Notes: generated from the sequence alone by a model not told the origin. 64,000 nucleotides of DNA from Seminavis robusta (GCA_903772945.1 CAICTM010000154.1:41010-105009), one strand, 5' to 3'; counted from the first letter of the stretch, positions 20,689 through 32,440 are shown. Numbers and translations: made by a program.

Positions 20689-22830
20689 CAGTACCATATC
20701 ATCCAAATTCAATAAAGCAGGTTCAGTCATAACAATGCTTTGCTGTGGGGCCACAGGGAGATGCAATTGCAGCATTTTTTCTGTTACTGAAACCCCCTTC
20801 CCGATGACTTTATGGTTTGGCCGTGGGAAGTTTTGGAGAAGAGACCTCACGACAGAATGATTTCTGTATCTTGCCGATGGCATGTTTGATCTCTTATAAG
20901 AATGGTAGAAAAACTGGATCCCCTCCAAGTGAAGTCCTTGGGATTTTGCAGAGGGTACCGCAAAATTTCTTGTGAGCCTTCTGGTAACACTGGAGTCATT
21001 GAAGGTGCTAAACATGATGCACTTTTGGTCCAATGATGGCCATATGTTTGGCACACCTGGGAGTGCCACATCACTGCGCAGATGATAAGTATTTTGTCTC
21101 CATGCCTTGAATTGGCACAGCGCCTCTTCTGCTCTGTGAATCATTCCAGGTGTACCCATTTGGGCTGCCATTGCTTCCAACAATTGGCGCCCTTGCGTTA
21201 GACGCCCTTCAGGTGTGTACTGGTTGTACTGGTTTGACCAGTAGGCCCATTGAGCCTGTCCAATTTCAGCCTCTAGGAGCAGGAACCATGGAAGGGTCCC
21301 AATGTGACAGAAAAACCCAATTAGAAGCTGACAAACGAGTTCGCCAGCACCATATACCCCATGCAACCCATTTTGTTGACTTTCACAAGCATCATCATGA
21401 GCTTGAAGAGTTTTGAAATTCAAAATTGACACAATTGTGTTGTACAAAACATTTCGTTCTCGAAATGCCTTCTCCAAATCACCCCCATCAAGTGCAAGAG
21501 CTTCGTATTGGATTTGCTCAAGGGTATCAACACTTCTGATGAGAACAACAGAATCCTGAGGTGATATGTTTGCACTTGGTTGATGTCGGTTGGGATGATG
21601 GTAGCAATGAGTAGCATATACCAATGTGTCAGGATAGTTCACTCCATCCTGGAGATGAGATACATCCTCAAAATACTGCCGCCGCTTTTTTCTCATGTGG
21701 AGAAGGAATTCCAATCCAAATGTGTCGCAATCGGTTTCTTCAATGTGAAAGCCGTTGATATGACAAGGGCATTCAGTCAGTCGGTTGATCTCGAGGTAGA
21801 AAATCACCGGCCTGTGGCTGACCACAATTGCTCCCATGGCAAACCAGCTCAGAAGTCTCAACGGTTGTTTAATATTCTTGTACCTTTCCATCAACTGGCG
21901 AACCGGAAAGGAATAGCTTGCATAATAAGGCGAAGACTTTTCAAGATGACATCCAGGAAGCACATAAGAAACGCCACCATTGCTCACGAGATTGGAAGCA
22001 TCAACATTCATGAGAGATTTGTCAAGACTCGGGACAAAGTCAGTAAAGCCTTTCAGTGTCTCCCAGTGCATAAGAACTTTGTTGGTGAAAGAGTTGCACG
22101 ACGATTTGCCATATCCATGCACCCCAAGTCGTTCTGTGGTAAAGGTGTCTTCATCCAGGACTGTCCTAGTCCATGCTGTGATCATTCCATATTCTTTTGT
22201 TGGACAGTTGTATTTGTCGAAGTGACCTGTCAGAGTTGCATCAAGAGCTTTCTCATCGGCACCTTCCATTGGTTCTACCATGGCACAGCGGACATGACTC
22301 CTCCTGAGACGCCGGGACACTTTCAGTGCCTCGTGGAGATTGCTTTGGTGAAGTCGTTCAGCATTATACTGATTCCGAAGGTTATCATTATATATGTTGA
22401 GCCCATGTTGCACTCTTGCCAGTCGAACAAAGCTGCTCATTGCTACAAAGAGTTTGATGACAGCTTGGTTCATTGTGCCCATATGAAGGTTAGGATGGGG
22501 CAAAAACAAGGATTGGGTGTCACGCAACTGTGCATTTTCATTGCCACAGAAGCCGAAATCTCGCCCAAAATTCCCCCTGCTACCATCAATTGACCCTCTT
22601 TCAGAGCATATCAGCCTCACTGAATCCCAATTAACAGCATCCACGAGGTCGTTTGGGATATGATTCCAAACCCAGATAAAACCCTCAGGATCAGAAAACG
22701 CTTGTTCAGTGGGAAGAATTTCGACGACTTCAATGCTGTTATTTTGTCTTGCCATTGCCAACAGTGATGGTAGATTTTCCCTCTTGACAGCATAGTGAAA
22801 CGTCAACCTTCCATCTGCAGCAATATATAG
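20684..22830 (-). pseudogene. N-terminal part of the unrecognised domain of the large split gene
   Basis: About 715 uninterrupted codons on the - strand, from the proposed acceptor at 22830/22831 to the copia insertion at 20684. The computed frame begins at a TTG (22806), but the reading frame continues upstream to the acceptor (residues LYIAADGR), so no start codon is needed. I do not recognise the family. The sequence is rich in His and Trp and has a few hydrophobic stretches (SWFAMGAIVV; LLIGFFCHIGTLPWFLLL). It contains CYHHPNRHQP and CHINGFHIEETDC, which might bind metal. The frame continues without shift into 12335-13616. The host gene must be inactivated in this allele unless the element is spliced out of the transcript. 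Confidence 0.7.
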
Positions 22831-22918
22831 CTATATTGTGAATATCATGTGGGCATTTGGGTTATATTCTGTGACGAGTGACATTACACGTTATTGCATA
22901 ACAGTACATTAAACATAC
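22831..22918 (-). other. Proposed 88-bp intron joining the repeat exon to the unrecognised domain
   Basis: On the - strand CAG is followed by GTATGT (donor, 22918), and ACAATATAG (acceptor, ending 22831) is followed by CTATATATTGCTG. The upstream exon ends in phase 0 at 22919 and the downstream exon resumes in phase 0 at 22830, so the two frames fuse exactly. The length matches other introns in this window. Without the intron, the upstream frame stops at 22862. Confidence 0.6.
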
Positions 22919-23590
22919 CTGATTTTCAGTTGGATAGAGCAGTATTAGCCTTTGAACTGCATGCATTTTCCATCGCATGCTACATGAATGTGTTCGGAGT
23001 TGGGAAGCAGACATCCTTTTCTTCTCAGTAGAAGAATCCCCTCCAACTTCAAAACACAACACCGGTTCGTCCTTAAGAAAAGAGGCACCTGCAAATTCAT
23101 TATCAGCACTTTCGGCAGAAGTACAAGAACCTTGAATAGGTACTGGTGATAGGAATGACTCACTTGGTGCTGGTGATGGCGGAAGGGTAGGTTTTGGTGT
23201 AGGACTTTGCAAAGATCCTCCTGCAGATGATAGTGGGTTCGCAGCTTGAGACTTTGATGCAGAAACAGAACATGACCTACATGTACTTGGGGCTGGTGAT
23301 GGAGCAGGAGTAGGCTTTGGTGTAAAAGTTTTTGTAGGACCTGGGGTTGGCTGTGGGGTTGGCTCTTGAAACTTTCTCAATGTAGACATTGAATTCGATG
23401 GCGGCTGTGCTCCCGACACCAAGAATCCATTGTGTGATACTGCAGCAACAGCAGCACTGGAGATGATATTTGAGCTGATTCTGCCAACATTTTCGAAAAA
23501 GAAGCAAGCATTCGATAACCAGTCAAGTAAATTTTCAACAAAGTTCTTAGAGGAAGGACCTTGTTCACCCCAATTCGTTCTTTCCTCCAC
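22919..23590 (-). CDS. Pro/Thr/Ser-rich linker of the large - strand gene
   Basis: Non-repeat continuation of the repeat-encoded frame. Read on the - strand from 23590 it passes through a helical segment (FVENLLDWLSNACFFFENVG), then two Pro-rich blocks (TPQPTPGPTKTFTPKPTPAP and TPKPTLPPSPAPS), and ends LLYPTENQ at the proposed donor. The two PT-rich blocks look like an extended or glycosylated spacer between the repeat region and the C-terminal domain. The continuous frame from the repeats through this linker is the main evidence that the repeats are coding on this strand. Confidence 0.55.
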
Positions 23591-26500
23591 CTCGATTGAC
23601 ATCCCAGAAGGACACATAGTGCTTGGAGAGGACGCCTGTGCCTGCCTTTCACCCCCATGATGTCCTTCATCTCTTGCTAGTAGCGAACCTGGTACCCCCC
23701 CTCTTGCCACCTCTATTAACACCCCAGACGGACCCACAGGTAATACTGCCTGGGCCTCCCTGCCATCCAAATGGAGTTTTTCATCTGTTGCTTGTGGATT
23801 TGGTCCTTCCAATGTTGCTTTGGGAGCCATCCTCGCTGAAGCCGCCTGGATTGACACCCCAGAAAGACCAACAGTGCTTGGGGAGGACGCCGGAGTCTGT
23901 CGTACACCCAAACAAGGCCCAGGCTGTGCTGCCAAGGAGCCTGATCCTTCCCCGATTGCTGGGGAGACCGTGGAGGACTCCTGGGCCAGCTTTGCAACCC
24001 AACAGGGTAATGGCTGTGCTGCTAAGAAGCCTGATCCTGGGCCCTCCCCAATTGCTAGGGAGACTGCCATTGATTGAGTCACCGGGATTGACACTACCCC
24101 ATAAGGAACCACAATGCTTGGGGAGGACACCTGGGCCAGCTGTGCACGCCAACATGGTCCTATCTCTGATACTGGGTAGCCTGGTCTGGCTGCCCTTGAT
24201 GCTGATCCCTCCATGTTTGCTGGGGAGATAGCCCGCGATGGAATCACTTCGATTGACACTTTACAAAGAACCACAGTGTTTGGNNNNGAGTCACTTCGAT
24301 TGACTCTCCACAAAGACCCACAGTTCTTGGGACGGATGCTTGAGCTTGCCTTGCACCCCAACAAAGTCTTGGCTCAGGAAATTGGGAGCCTGATCCCTCC
24401 ATGTTTGCTGGGGAGACAGCCCGCGATGGAATCACTTTGATTGACACTCCACAAAGAACCATAGTGTTTGGGGAGGTTGCCTGAGCCTGTGATGCACCCC
24501 AACATGGTCCTGGCTCTGGTGTAGGGGAGCCTGATCCCTCCCCGCTAGTTGCTGGGGAGGAGCCAGCCGTTGCTGGGGAGACAGCTGTTGATGGAGCCAC
24601 CTCGATTAACAATCCAGAGGGACCCTCTGTGCTTGGGGAGGTGCCTGGTCCTTCCACGGTTGCTAGGGAGATAGCCCTCGATGGAGCCACCTGGATTGAC
24701 ACCTCGCAAGAAACCACAGTGCTTGGGGAGGACACCTGGGCCAGCTGTACACCCCCACAGGGTCCTATCTCTGATACGGGGGAGCCTGGGCCCTCTCCCG
24801 ATGCCGGGGAGACGGCCCTTCCTAGAGCCTCCTCGACTAATAGAACTCCAGATGGCTCTGAAACTCTGGAGCCCGATCCCTCCCTGATTGCTGGGGAGAC
24901 AGCCTGCGATAGAGTCACTTCGATTGACTCTCCACAAAGACCCACAGTTCTTCGGACGGATGCTTGAGCTTGCCTTGCACCCCAACAAAGTCTTGGCTCA
25001 GGAAATTGGGAGCCTGATCCCTCCATGTTTGCTGGGGAGACAGCCCGCGATGGAATCACTTTGATTGACACTCCACAAAGAACCATAGTGTTTGGGAAGG
25101 TTGCCTGAGCCTGTGATGCACCCCAACATGGTCCTGCCTCTGGTGTAGGGGAGCCTGGTCCCTCCCCGCTAGTTGGGGAGGAGCCAGCCATTGCTGGGGA
25201 GACAGCTGTTGATGGAGCCACCTCGATTAACACTCCAGAGGGACCCTCTGCGCTTGGGGAGGTGCCTGGTCCTTCCACGGTTGCTGGGGAGACAGCCTTC
25301 GATGGAGCCACCTGGATTGACACCTCACAAGGAACCACAGTGCTTGGGGAGGACATCTGGGCCAGCTCTGCACCCCCACAGGGTCCTATCTCTGATACGG
25401 GGGAGTCTGGTCCCTCTCCTGATGCTGGGGATATGGCCCTTCCTGAGGCCACCTCGCCTGATACTCCAGAAAGCCCCACAGTAATTGGGGGGGATGCTTG
25501 AGCCTGCCTTGCACCCCAACAAAGGCTTGGCTCTGAAACTCTGGAGCCTGATCCCTCCCTGATTGCTGGGGAGATAGCCTGCGATGGAGTCACTTCGATT
25601 GACACTCCACAAAGAACCATTGTGTTTGGGGAGGTTGCCTGAGCCTGTGATGCACCCCAACATTGTCCTGGATCTGGTGTAGGGGAGCCTGGTCCCTCCC
25701 CGCTAGTTGGGGAGGAGCGCGTTGCTGGGGAGACAGCTGTTGATGGAGCTATCTCGATTAACACTCCAGAGGGAACCTCTGCGCTTGGGGAGGTGCCTGG
25801 TCCTTCCACGGTTGCTGGGGAGACAGCCCTCGATGGAGCCACCTGGATTGACACCTCGCAAGAAACCACAGTGCTCGGGGAGGACACCTGGGCCAGCTGT
25901 GCACCCCCACAGGGTCCTATCTCTGATACGGGGGAGCCTGGGCCCTCTCCCGATGCTGGGGAGACGTCCCTTCCTAGGGCCACCTCGACTGATAGAACTC
26001 CAGATGGCTCTGAAACTCTGGAGCCCGATCCCTCCCTGATTGCTGGGGAGACAGCCTGCGATGGAGTCACTTCGATTGACTCTCCACAAAGACCCACAGT
26101 TCTTGGGACGGATGCTTGAGCTTGCCTTGCACCCCAACAAAGTCTTGGCTCAGGAAATTGGGAGCCTGATCCCTCCATGTTTGCTGGGGGGACAGCCCGC
26201 GATGGAATCACTTTGATTGACACTCCACAAAGAACCATAGTGTTTGGGAAGGTTGCCTGAGCCTGTGATGCACCCCAACAGGTCCTATCTCTGATACGGG
26301 GGAGCCTGGTCGGGAGACGTGCCCTTCCTAGTAGAGCCACCTGGACTGATAGTACTCCAGAAAGTCCCACAAGTTTCTTGGGACGATGCTTGAGCTTGCC
26401 TTGCACCCCAACAAAGTCTTGGCTCAGGAAATTGGGAGCCTGATCCCTCCATGTTTGCTGGGGAGACAGCCCGCGATGGAATCACTTTGATTGACACTCC

Positions 26501-29500
26501 ACAAAGAACCATAATGTTTGGGGAGGTTGCCTCAGCCTGTGGTGCACCCCAACATTGTCCTGGCTCTGGTGTAGGGGAGACTGGTCCCTCCCCGCTAGTT
26601 GGGGAGGAGCCAGCCATTGCTGGGGAGACAGCTGTTGATGGAGCCACCTCGATTAACACTCCAGAGGGACCCTCTGCGCTTGGGGAGGTGCCTGGTCCTT
26701 CCACGGTTGCTGGGGAGACAGCCTTCGATGGAGCCACCTGGATTGACACCTCACAAGGAACCACAGTGCTTGGGGAGGACATCTGGGCCAGCTCTGCACC
26801 CCCACAGGGTCCTATCTCTGATACGGGGGAGTCTGGTCCCTCTCCTGATGCTGGGGATATGGCCCTTCCTGAGGCCACCTCGCCTGATACTCCAGAAAGC
26901 CCCACAGTAATTGGGGGGGATGCTTGAGCCTGCCTTGCACCCCAACAAAGGCTTGGCTCTGAAACTCTGGAGCCTGATTCCTCCCTGATTGCTGGGGAGA
27001 TAGCCTGCGATGGAGTCACTTCGATTGACACTCCACAAAGAACCATTGTGTTTGGGGAGGTTGCCTGAGCCTGTGATGCACCCCAACATTGTCCTGGATC
27101 TGGTGTAGGGGAGCCTGGTCCCTCCCCGCTAGTTGCTGGGGAGGAGCCAGCCGTTGCTGGGGAGACAGCTGTTGATGGAGCCACCTCGATAACACTCCAG
27201 AGGGACCCTCTGCGCTGGGGAGGTGCCTGGTCCTTCCACGGTTGCTGGGGAGACAGCCCTCGATGGAGCCACCTGGATTGACACCTCGCAAGAAACCACA
27301 GTGCTTGGGGAGGACACCTGGGCAGCTGTGCACCCCCACAGGGTCCTATCTCTGATACGGGGGAGCCTGGGCCCTCTCCCGATGCTGGGGAGACGTCCCT
27401 TCCTAGGGCCACCTCGACTGATAGAACTCCAGATGGCTCTGAAACTCTGGAGCCCGATCCCTCCCTGATTGCTGGGGAGACAGCCTGCGATGGAGTCACT
27501 TCGATTGACTCTCCAAAAGACCCACAGTTTTGGGGGATGCTTGAGCTTGCCTTGCACCCCAACAAAGTCTTGGCTCAGGAAATTGGGAGCCTGATCCCTC
27601 CATGTTTGCTGGGGGGACAGCCCGCGATGGAATCACTTTGATGACACTCCACAAAGAACCATAGTGTTTGGGGAGGTTGCCTGAGCCTGTGATGCACCCC
27701 AACATGGTCCTGGCTCTGGTGTAGGGGAGCCTGGTCCCTCCCCGCTAGTTGCTGGGGAGGAGCCAGCCGTTGCTGGGGAGACAGCTGTTGATGGAGCCAC
27801 CTCGATTAACAATCCAGAGGGACCCTCTGGCTTGGGGAGGTGCCTGGTCCTTCCACGGTTGCTAGGGAGAAGCCCTCGATGGAGCCACCTGGATTGACAC
27901 CTCGCAAGAACCACAGTGCTTGGGGAGGACACCTGGGCCAGCTGTGCACCCCCACAGGGTCCTATCTCTGATACGGGGGAGCCTGGGCCCTCTCCCGATG
28001 CCGGGGAGACGGCCCTTCCTAGAGCCCCTCGACTAATAGAACTCCAGATGGCTCTGAAACTCTGGAGCCCGATCCCTCCCTGATTGCTGGGGAGACAGCC
28101 TGCGATAGAGTCACTTCGATTGACTCTCCACAAAGACCCACAGTTCTTGGACGGATGCTTGAGCTTGCCTTGCACCCCAACAAAGTCTTGGCTCAGGAAA
28201 TTGGGAGCCTAATCCCTCCATGTTTGCTGGGGAGACAGCCCGCGATGGAATCACTTTGATTGACACTCCACAAAGAACCATAGTGTTTGGGAGGTTGCCT
28301 GAGCCTGTGATGCACCCCAACATGTCCTGCTCTGGTGTAGGGGAGCCTGGTCCCTCCCCGCTAGTTGGGGAGGAGCCAGCCATTGCTGGGGAGACAGCTG
28401 TTGATGGAGCCACCTCGATTAACACTCCAGAGGGACCCTCTGTGCTTGGGGAGGGTGCCTGGTCCTTCCACGGTTGCTGGGGAGACAGCCCTCGATGGAG
28501 CCACCTGGATTGACACCTCGCAAGGAACCACAGTGTTGGGGAGGACACCTGGGCCAGCTGTGCACCCCCACAGGGTCCTATCTCTGATACGGGGGAGCCT
28601 GGTCCCTCTCCCGATGCTGGGGAGACGCCCTTCCTGGAGCCACCTCGCCTGATACTCTAGAAAGCCCCACGGTGTTTGGGGGGATGCTTGAGCCTGCCTT
28701 GCACCCCAACAAAGGCTCGGCTCTGAAACTCTGGAGCCATGATCCCTCCCTGATTGCTGGGGAGACAGCCCGCGATGGAGTCACTTCGATTGACACTCCA
28801 CAAAGAACCATAATGTTTGGGGAGGTTGCCTGAGCCTGTGATGCACCCCAACATTGTCCTGGCTCTGGTGTAGGGGAGACTGGTCCCTTCCCGCTAGTTT
28901 GGGGAGGAGCCAGCCGTTGCTGGGGAGACAGCTGTTGATGGAGCCACCTGATTAACACTCCAGAGGGACCCTCTGGCTTGGGAGGTGCCTGGTCCTTCCA
29001 CGGTTGCTGGGGAGACAGCCCTCGATGGAGCCACCTGATTGACACCTCCAAGGAACCACAGTGTTGGGGAGGACCTGGCCGTGTGCACCCACAGGGTCCT
29101 ATCTCTGATACGGGGGAGCCGGTCCCTCCCAGTGGGGAGACGCCCTTCCTGGAGCCACCTCGCCTGATACTCTAGAAAGCCCCACAGTGTTTGGGGGGGA
29201 TGCTTGAGCCTGCCTTGCACCCCAACAAAGGCTCGGCTCTGAAACTCTGGAGCATGATCCCTCCCTGATTGCTGGGGAGACAGCCCGCGATGGAGTCACT
29301 TCGATTGACACTCCACAAAGAACCATAATGTTTGGGGAGGTTGCCTGAGCCTGTGATGCACCCCAACATGTCCTGGCTCTGGTGTAGGGGAGACTGGTCC
29401 CTTCCCGCTAGTTGCTGGGGAGGAGCCAGCCGTTGCTGGGGAGACAGCTGTTGATGGAGCCACCTCGATTAACAATCCAGAGGGACCCTCTGTGCTTGGG

Positions 29501-30735
29501 GAGGTGCCTGGTCCTTCCACGGTTGCTGGGGAGACAGCCCTCGATGGAGCCACCTGGATTGACACCTCGCAAGAACCACAGTGCTTGGGGAGGACACCTG
29601 GGCCAGTGTGCACCCCCACAGGGTCTATCTCTGATACGGGGGAGCCTGGGCGCTCTCCCGATGCGGGGAGACGGCCCTTCCTAGAGCCACCTCGACTAAT
29701 ACAACTCCAGATGGCTCTGAAACTCTGGAGCCCGATCCCTCCCTGATTGCTGGGGAGACAGCCTGCGATGGAGTCACTACGATTGACTCTCCACAAAGAC
29801 CCACAGTTCTTCGGACGGATGCTTGAGCTTGCCTTGCACCCCAAAAAAGTCTTGGCACAGGACATTGGGAGCCTGATCCCTCCATGTTTGCTGGGGGACA
29901 GCCCGCGATGGAATCACTTGATTGACACTCCACAAAGAACCATAGTGTTTGGGAAGGTTGCCTGAGCCTGTGATGCACCCCAACATGGTCCTGCTCTGGT
30001 GTAGGGGAGCCTGGTCCCTCCCCGCTAGTTGGGGAGGAGCCAGCCGTTGCTGGGGAGACAGCTGTTGATGGAGCCACCTGATTAACACTCCAGAGGGACC
30101 CTCTGTGCTTGGGAGGTGCCTGGTCCTTCCACGGTTGCTGGGGAGACAGCCCTCGATGGAGCCACCTGATTGACACCTCGCAAGGAACCACAGTGTTTGG
30201 GGAGGACACCTGGGCCAGCTGTGCACCCCCACAGGGTCCTATCTCTGATACGGGGAGCCTGGTCCCTCTCCCGATGCTGGGGAGACGGCCCTTCCTGGGC
30301 CACCTCGCCTGATACTCTAGAAAGCCCCACAGTGTTTGGGGGGGATGCTTGAGCCTGCCTTGCACCCCAACAAAGGCTCGGCTCTGAAACTCTGGAGCAT
30401 GATCCCTCCCTGATTGCTGGGGAGACAGCCCGCGATAGAGTCACTTCGATTGACACTCCACAAAAAACCATAATGTTTGGGGAGGTTGCCTGAGCCTGTG
30501 ATGCACCCCAACATTGTCCTGGATCTGGTGGTGTAGGGGAGACTGGTCCCTTCCCGCTAGTTGGGGATGAGCCAGCCATTGCTGGGGAGACAGCTGTTGA
30601 TGGAGCCACCTCGATAAACACTCCAGAGGGACCCTCTGTGCTTGGGGAGGTGCCTGGTCCTTCCACGGTTGCTGGGGAGACAGCCCTCGATGGAGCCACC
30701 TGGATTGACACCTCACAAGGAACCATAGTGCTTGG
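23590..30735 (-). repeat. Tandem repeat array B, coding on the - strand
   Basis: More than 50 copies of monomers of about 120-130 bp, arranged in higher-order units of about 520-620 bp that usually hold four or five monomer types. The phrase GGTCCTATCTCTGATACGGG recurs at about 24.76, 25.38, 25.91, 26.28, 26.81, 27.34, 27.96, 28.58, 29.10, 29.62 and 30.24 kb, some copies with small changes. On the - strand the array is open for 720 codons (24244-26406) and 426 codons (26285-27565). It encodes a Ser/Pro/Gly-rich peptide repeat with signatures VSIxVxPSxAVSPA, EGPGSxxSE and PCWGA. The same protein frame leads into the unique N-terminus above 30.75 kb and into the linker below 23.59 kb. Frameshifts crowd into 27.1-30.5 kb. 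Confidence 0.88.
24284..24287. other. Assembly gap of 4 N within array B
   Basis: Four undetermined bases between two repeat monomers. The - strand protein frames on the two sides differ, so the true missing length is probably not 4. Repeat copies may have been lost here. Confidence 0.98.
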
Positions 30736-30951
30736 GGATCTAGTCCACCACATCGGGGTCATTTCCCTCTTTCTAGAGAACCCGTTTTTGGCTCTGTTGC
30801 CTGCGGCACAAATTTTGGAGGAAAGTTCCGCAGCAATCGAGGGACCCCGTTCATGTAAATTGATGGGTTCTTCTCTCCTGCTAGCAAGTTCATCTTTGCC
30901 GCACAACCGATAGCCCAAGCCAACAAGAGCTCGAATAAATCCCATTGCCAT
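30736..30951 (-). CDS. Unique N-terminus of the repeat-bearing gene
   Basis: About 70 non-repeat codons on the - strand, from ATG 30951 (GCCATGG context) into array B in the same frame (TPMWWTRSPSTMV at the junction near 30735). The computed frame extends further upstream to a GTG at 31089, with a TAG just before it. Translation therefore starts at 30951 or 30945, or an upstream exon is spliced in. The segment has a short hydrophobic helix (MGFIRALVGLGYRLC) followed by charged sequence. It is not a clear signal peptide. Function unknown. Confidence 0.4.
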
Positions 30952-31545
30952 GGCCTTCCGTTCTCCTGTTGCAATTTTAGAAGCTCGTGCCGCTGGCTCC
31001 ACTGGTATGTACTGCTGCCAAACGATCCCCTTTTCTGTGGTGCTGCCAAACAATCCCCTTTTCCGTACAACCCAAATGCTCTCTCCCACCAGCTAATATT
31101 CCAAATCGTTTTCCAAAGTAGTCGTAATCGAATCACCACAGCAAATACGATTCCTCCTATGCCTCCCGAGGACCCAGCTAGTGGTGCTAGAAATCAGCTT
31201 CACCACTACACTCAACTCACAAACAAGCCTTTCCTCCGTGTGATCTGACTCTCTTCTCCTCTTCTCTTGCAACTACTGAGTCTTCTCAGTTCTTTTCCCA
31301 AATAGAAATTATCCAGTAGTCCGTCAGTTCATCAAGCCAAATGAGATGCGGCGTACGGCCTCCGAGCACCCGAACAATCCTGCCCAATAGCAGCTTCTTT
31401 CAAGGCGTCAGTAAAAGACTTTTCTGATTCTTTTGCCACAAATTGAACCTCACCGCTGACACCACAGACCTTCAATTACTAACACCTATCTTCTTCTGAG
31501 TGCACAGCATCTGGTTACACAATAAGCGGTCGGCAAATCAATATC
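30952..31545. other. Upstream region of the repeat-bearing gene
   Basis: 594 bp. At 31016-31070 an approximately 22-bp motif (AAAAGGGGAT then GTTTGGCAGCA on the - strand) occurs twice in tandem. The rest shows short frames only. It would carry the promoters of the - strand gene and of the small + strand gene at 31546. Confidence 0.35.
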
Positions 31546-31877
31546 ATGGTCTCTTTTTTAGAAGATCTTTGTGCTGTCAAACAAGATCTTTGCTGTTTGC
31601 CTGCCGTTCCCACTAACCCTACAAAAAAGACCAAAAAAAAAGGACGACCACAACAAAATTCTAAACCAGCCAACTCCGTGGTTGGCGATACTGGTACCAC
31701 GGTATCCAGCAAGAGACCATTCCATAGACAAAAAGGAGAGAAAGCAACACTGCAATGTCCTGGGTAGAATGGCTCCTGTTTGCCGTGTTGGCGTTCCAAG
31801 GGACGGCACTGGTTGCGTGGTTGGCTTACCTCCGAAAGGAAATGGCGAATGAAAAGAAGAAGATCAAGATACATTAG
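31546..31877 (+). CDS. Small putative single-pass membrane protein (two exons proposed)
   Basis: Model: exon 1 31546-31693, exon 2 31768-31877, 74-bp intron (donor GTACCA, acceptor GGGTAG), 85 aa. The ATG at 31546 has A at -3 and G at +4. Exon 1 carries a Cys pair and a basic AT-hook-like KKKGRPQQ. Exon 2 encodes EWLLFAVLAFQGTALVAWLAYL, long enough for one membrane helix, followed by a Lys-rich tail and TAG. Alternatively, the second part is an independent 40-codon frame from ATG 31755 (M-S-W-V then the same helix), or exon 1 is a 73-codon frame on its own. The helix with a positive tail is the best evidence for a real gene. Function unknown. Confidence 0.35.
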
Positions 31878-31922
31878 AAGTTGGTTGGTGCGGCGATGAA
31901 CGACTAATCGCAGTAGCTAGAT

Positions 31923-32294
31923 TTAGTGTTGCATACGAAGCGGCACAAAATCGAGGGAAATGTTGAACGACAAACCACGCATCAAACCATCCAGACGATG
32001 GTATAGATTGCTGAAAAAATAAGCGTAGCCTGAAGAGCACTTCTCGTAAAGTAGATACAACAGCCCAGAGGTGGAATTGGGATGCAATAGCAGGTGTACA
32101 ACCAAACCTTGCAGAGTGCCAGCCAGTAGCTGGATTCGTGCCAACCCAACCGAGCACGCAACAGCACAAGTGCCGTACATCGTAGCTAGAGTGGTGGCTG
32201 CTACGCTGTTGCGCCACCATCTGAGCGTGTATTCATGCAAATCGTTCAGGGACGATCCCGCGTACCGGTACAGTACAGTTGTTTGAATGAACAT
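31923..32294 (-). CDS. Hypothetical 123-aa protein
   Basis: ATG-initiated frame on the - strand (start 32294), tail to tail with the small + strand gene. It is moderately hydrophobic in the middle (about residues 33-72). I see no recognisable domain, and a second - strand frame overlaps it throughout, so it may not be translated. It is listed because the 420 bp between the small gene and the NB-ARC/TPR gene holds nothing stronger. Confidence 0.2.
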   Translation of the reverse strand: MFIQTTVLYRYAGSSLNDLHEYTLRWWRNSVAATTLATMYGTCAVACSVGLARIQLLAGTLQGLVVHLLLHPNSTSGLLYLLYEKCSSGYAYFFSNLYHRLDGLMRGLSFNISLDFVPLRMQH

Positions 32295-32440
32295 GTACGA
32301 AATACAAGGAAGTCAATCCTCAAAATTGCAGCTAGCGATTGGCGTTGGCTACGTGTCTTCTAGCCATAAGCCCCAAAAGGTTCCCAATGCGGCAATTCTA
32401 AAGTCACATCATGGCATCTCCCCCTCCTCAAGACTGCGGT

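Noticed and set aside
21580-22593. + strand frame of 337 codons
   Set aside because: Antisense to the 715-codon - strand frame, which continues in phase through both the intron and the insertion site; the + frame has no such support.
23590-30735. CRISPR array
   Set aside because: The units are 120 bp or more, diverged and coding; there are no short identical repeats with unique spacers, and the sequence is eukaryotic.
23623-30913. + strand frames in array B
   Set aside because: Shorter than the - strand frames and not joined to any unique sequence.
31515-31874. - strand frame of 119 codons
   Set aside because: It overlaps the small + strand gene whose hydrophobic helix and splice signals are better evidence; no motif seen.
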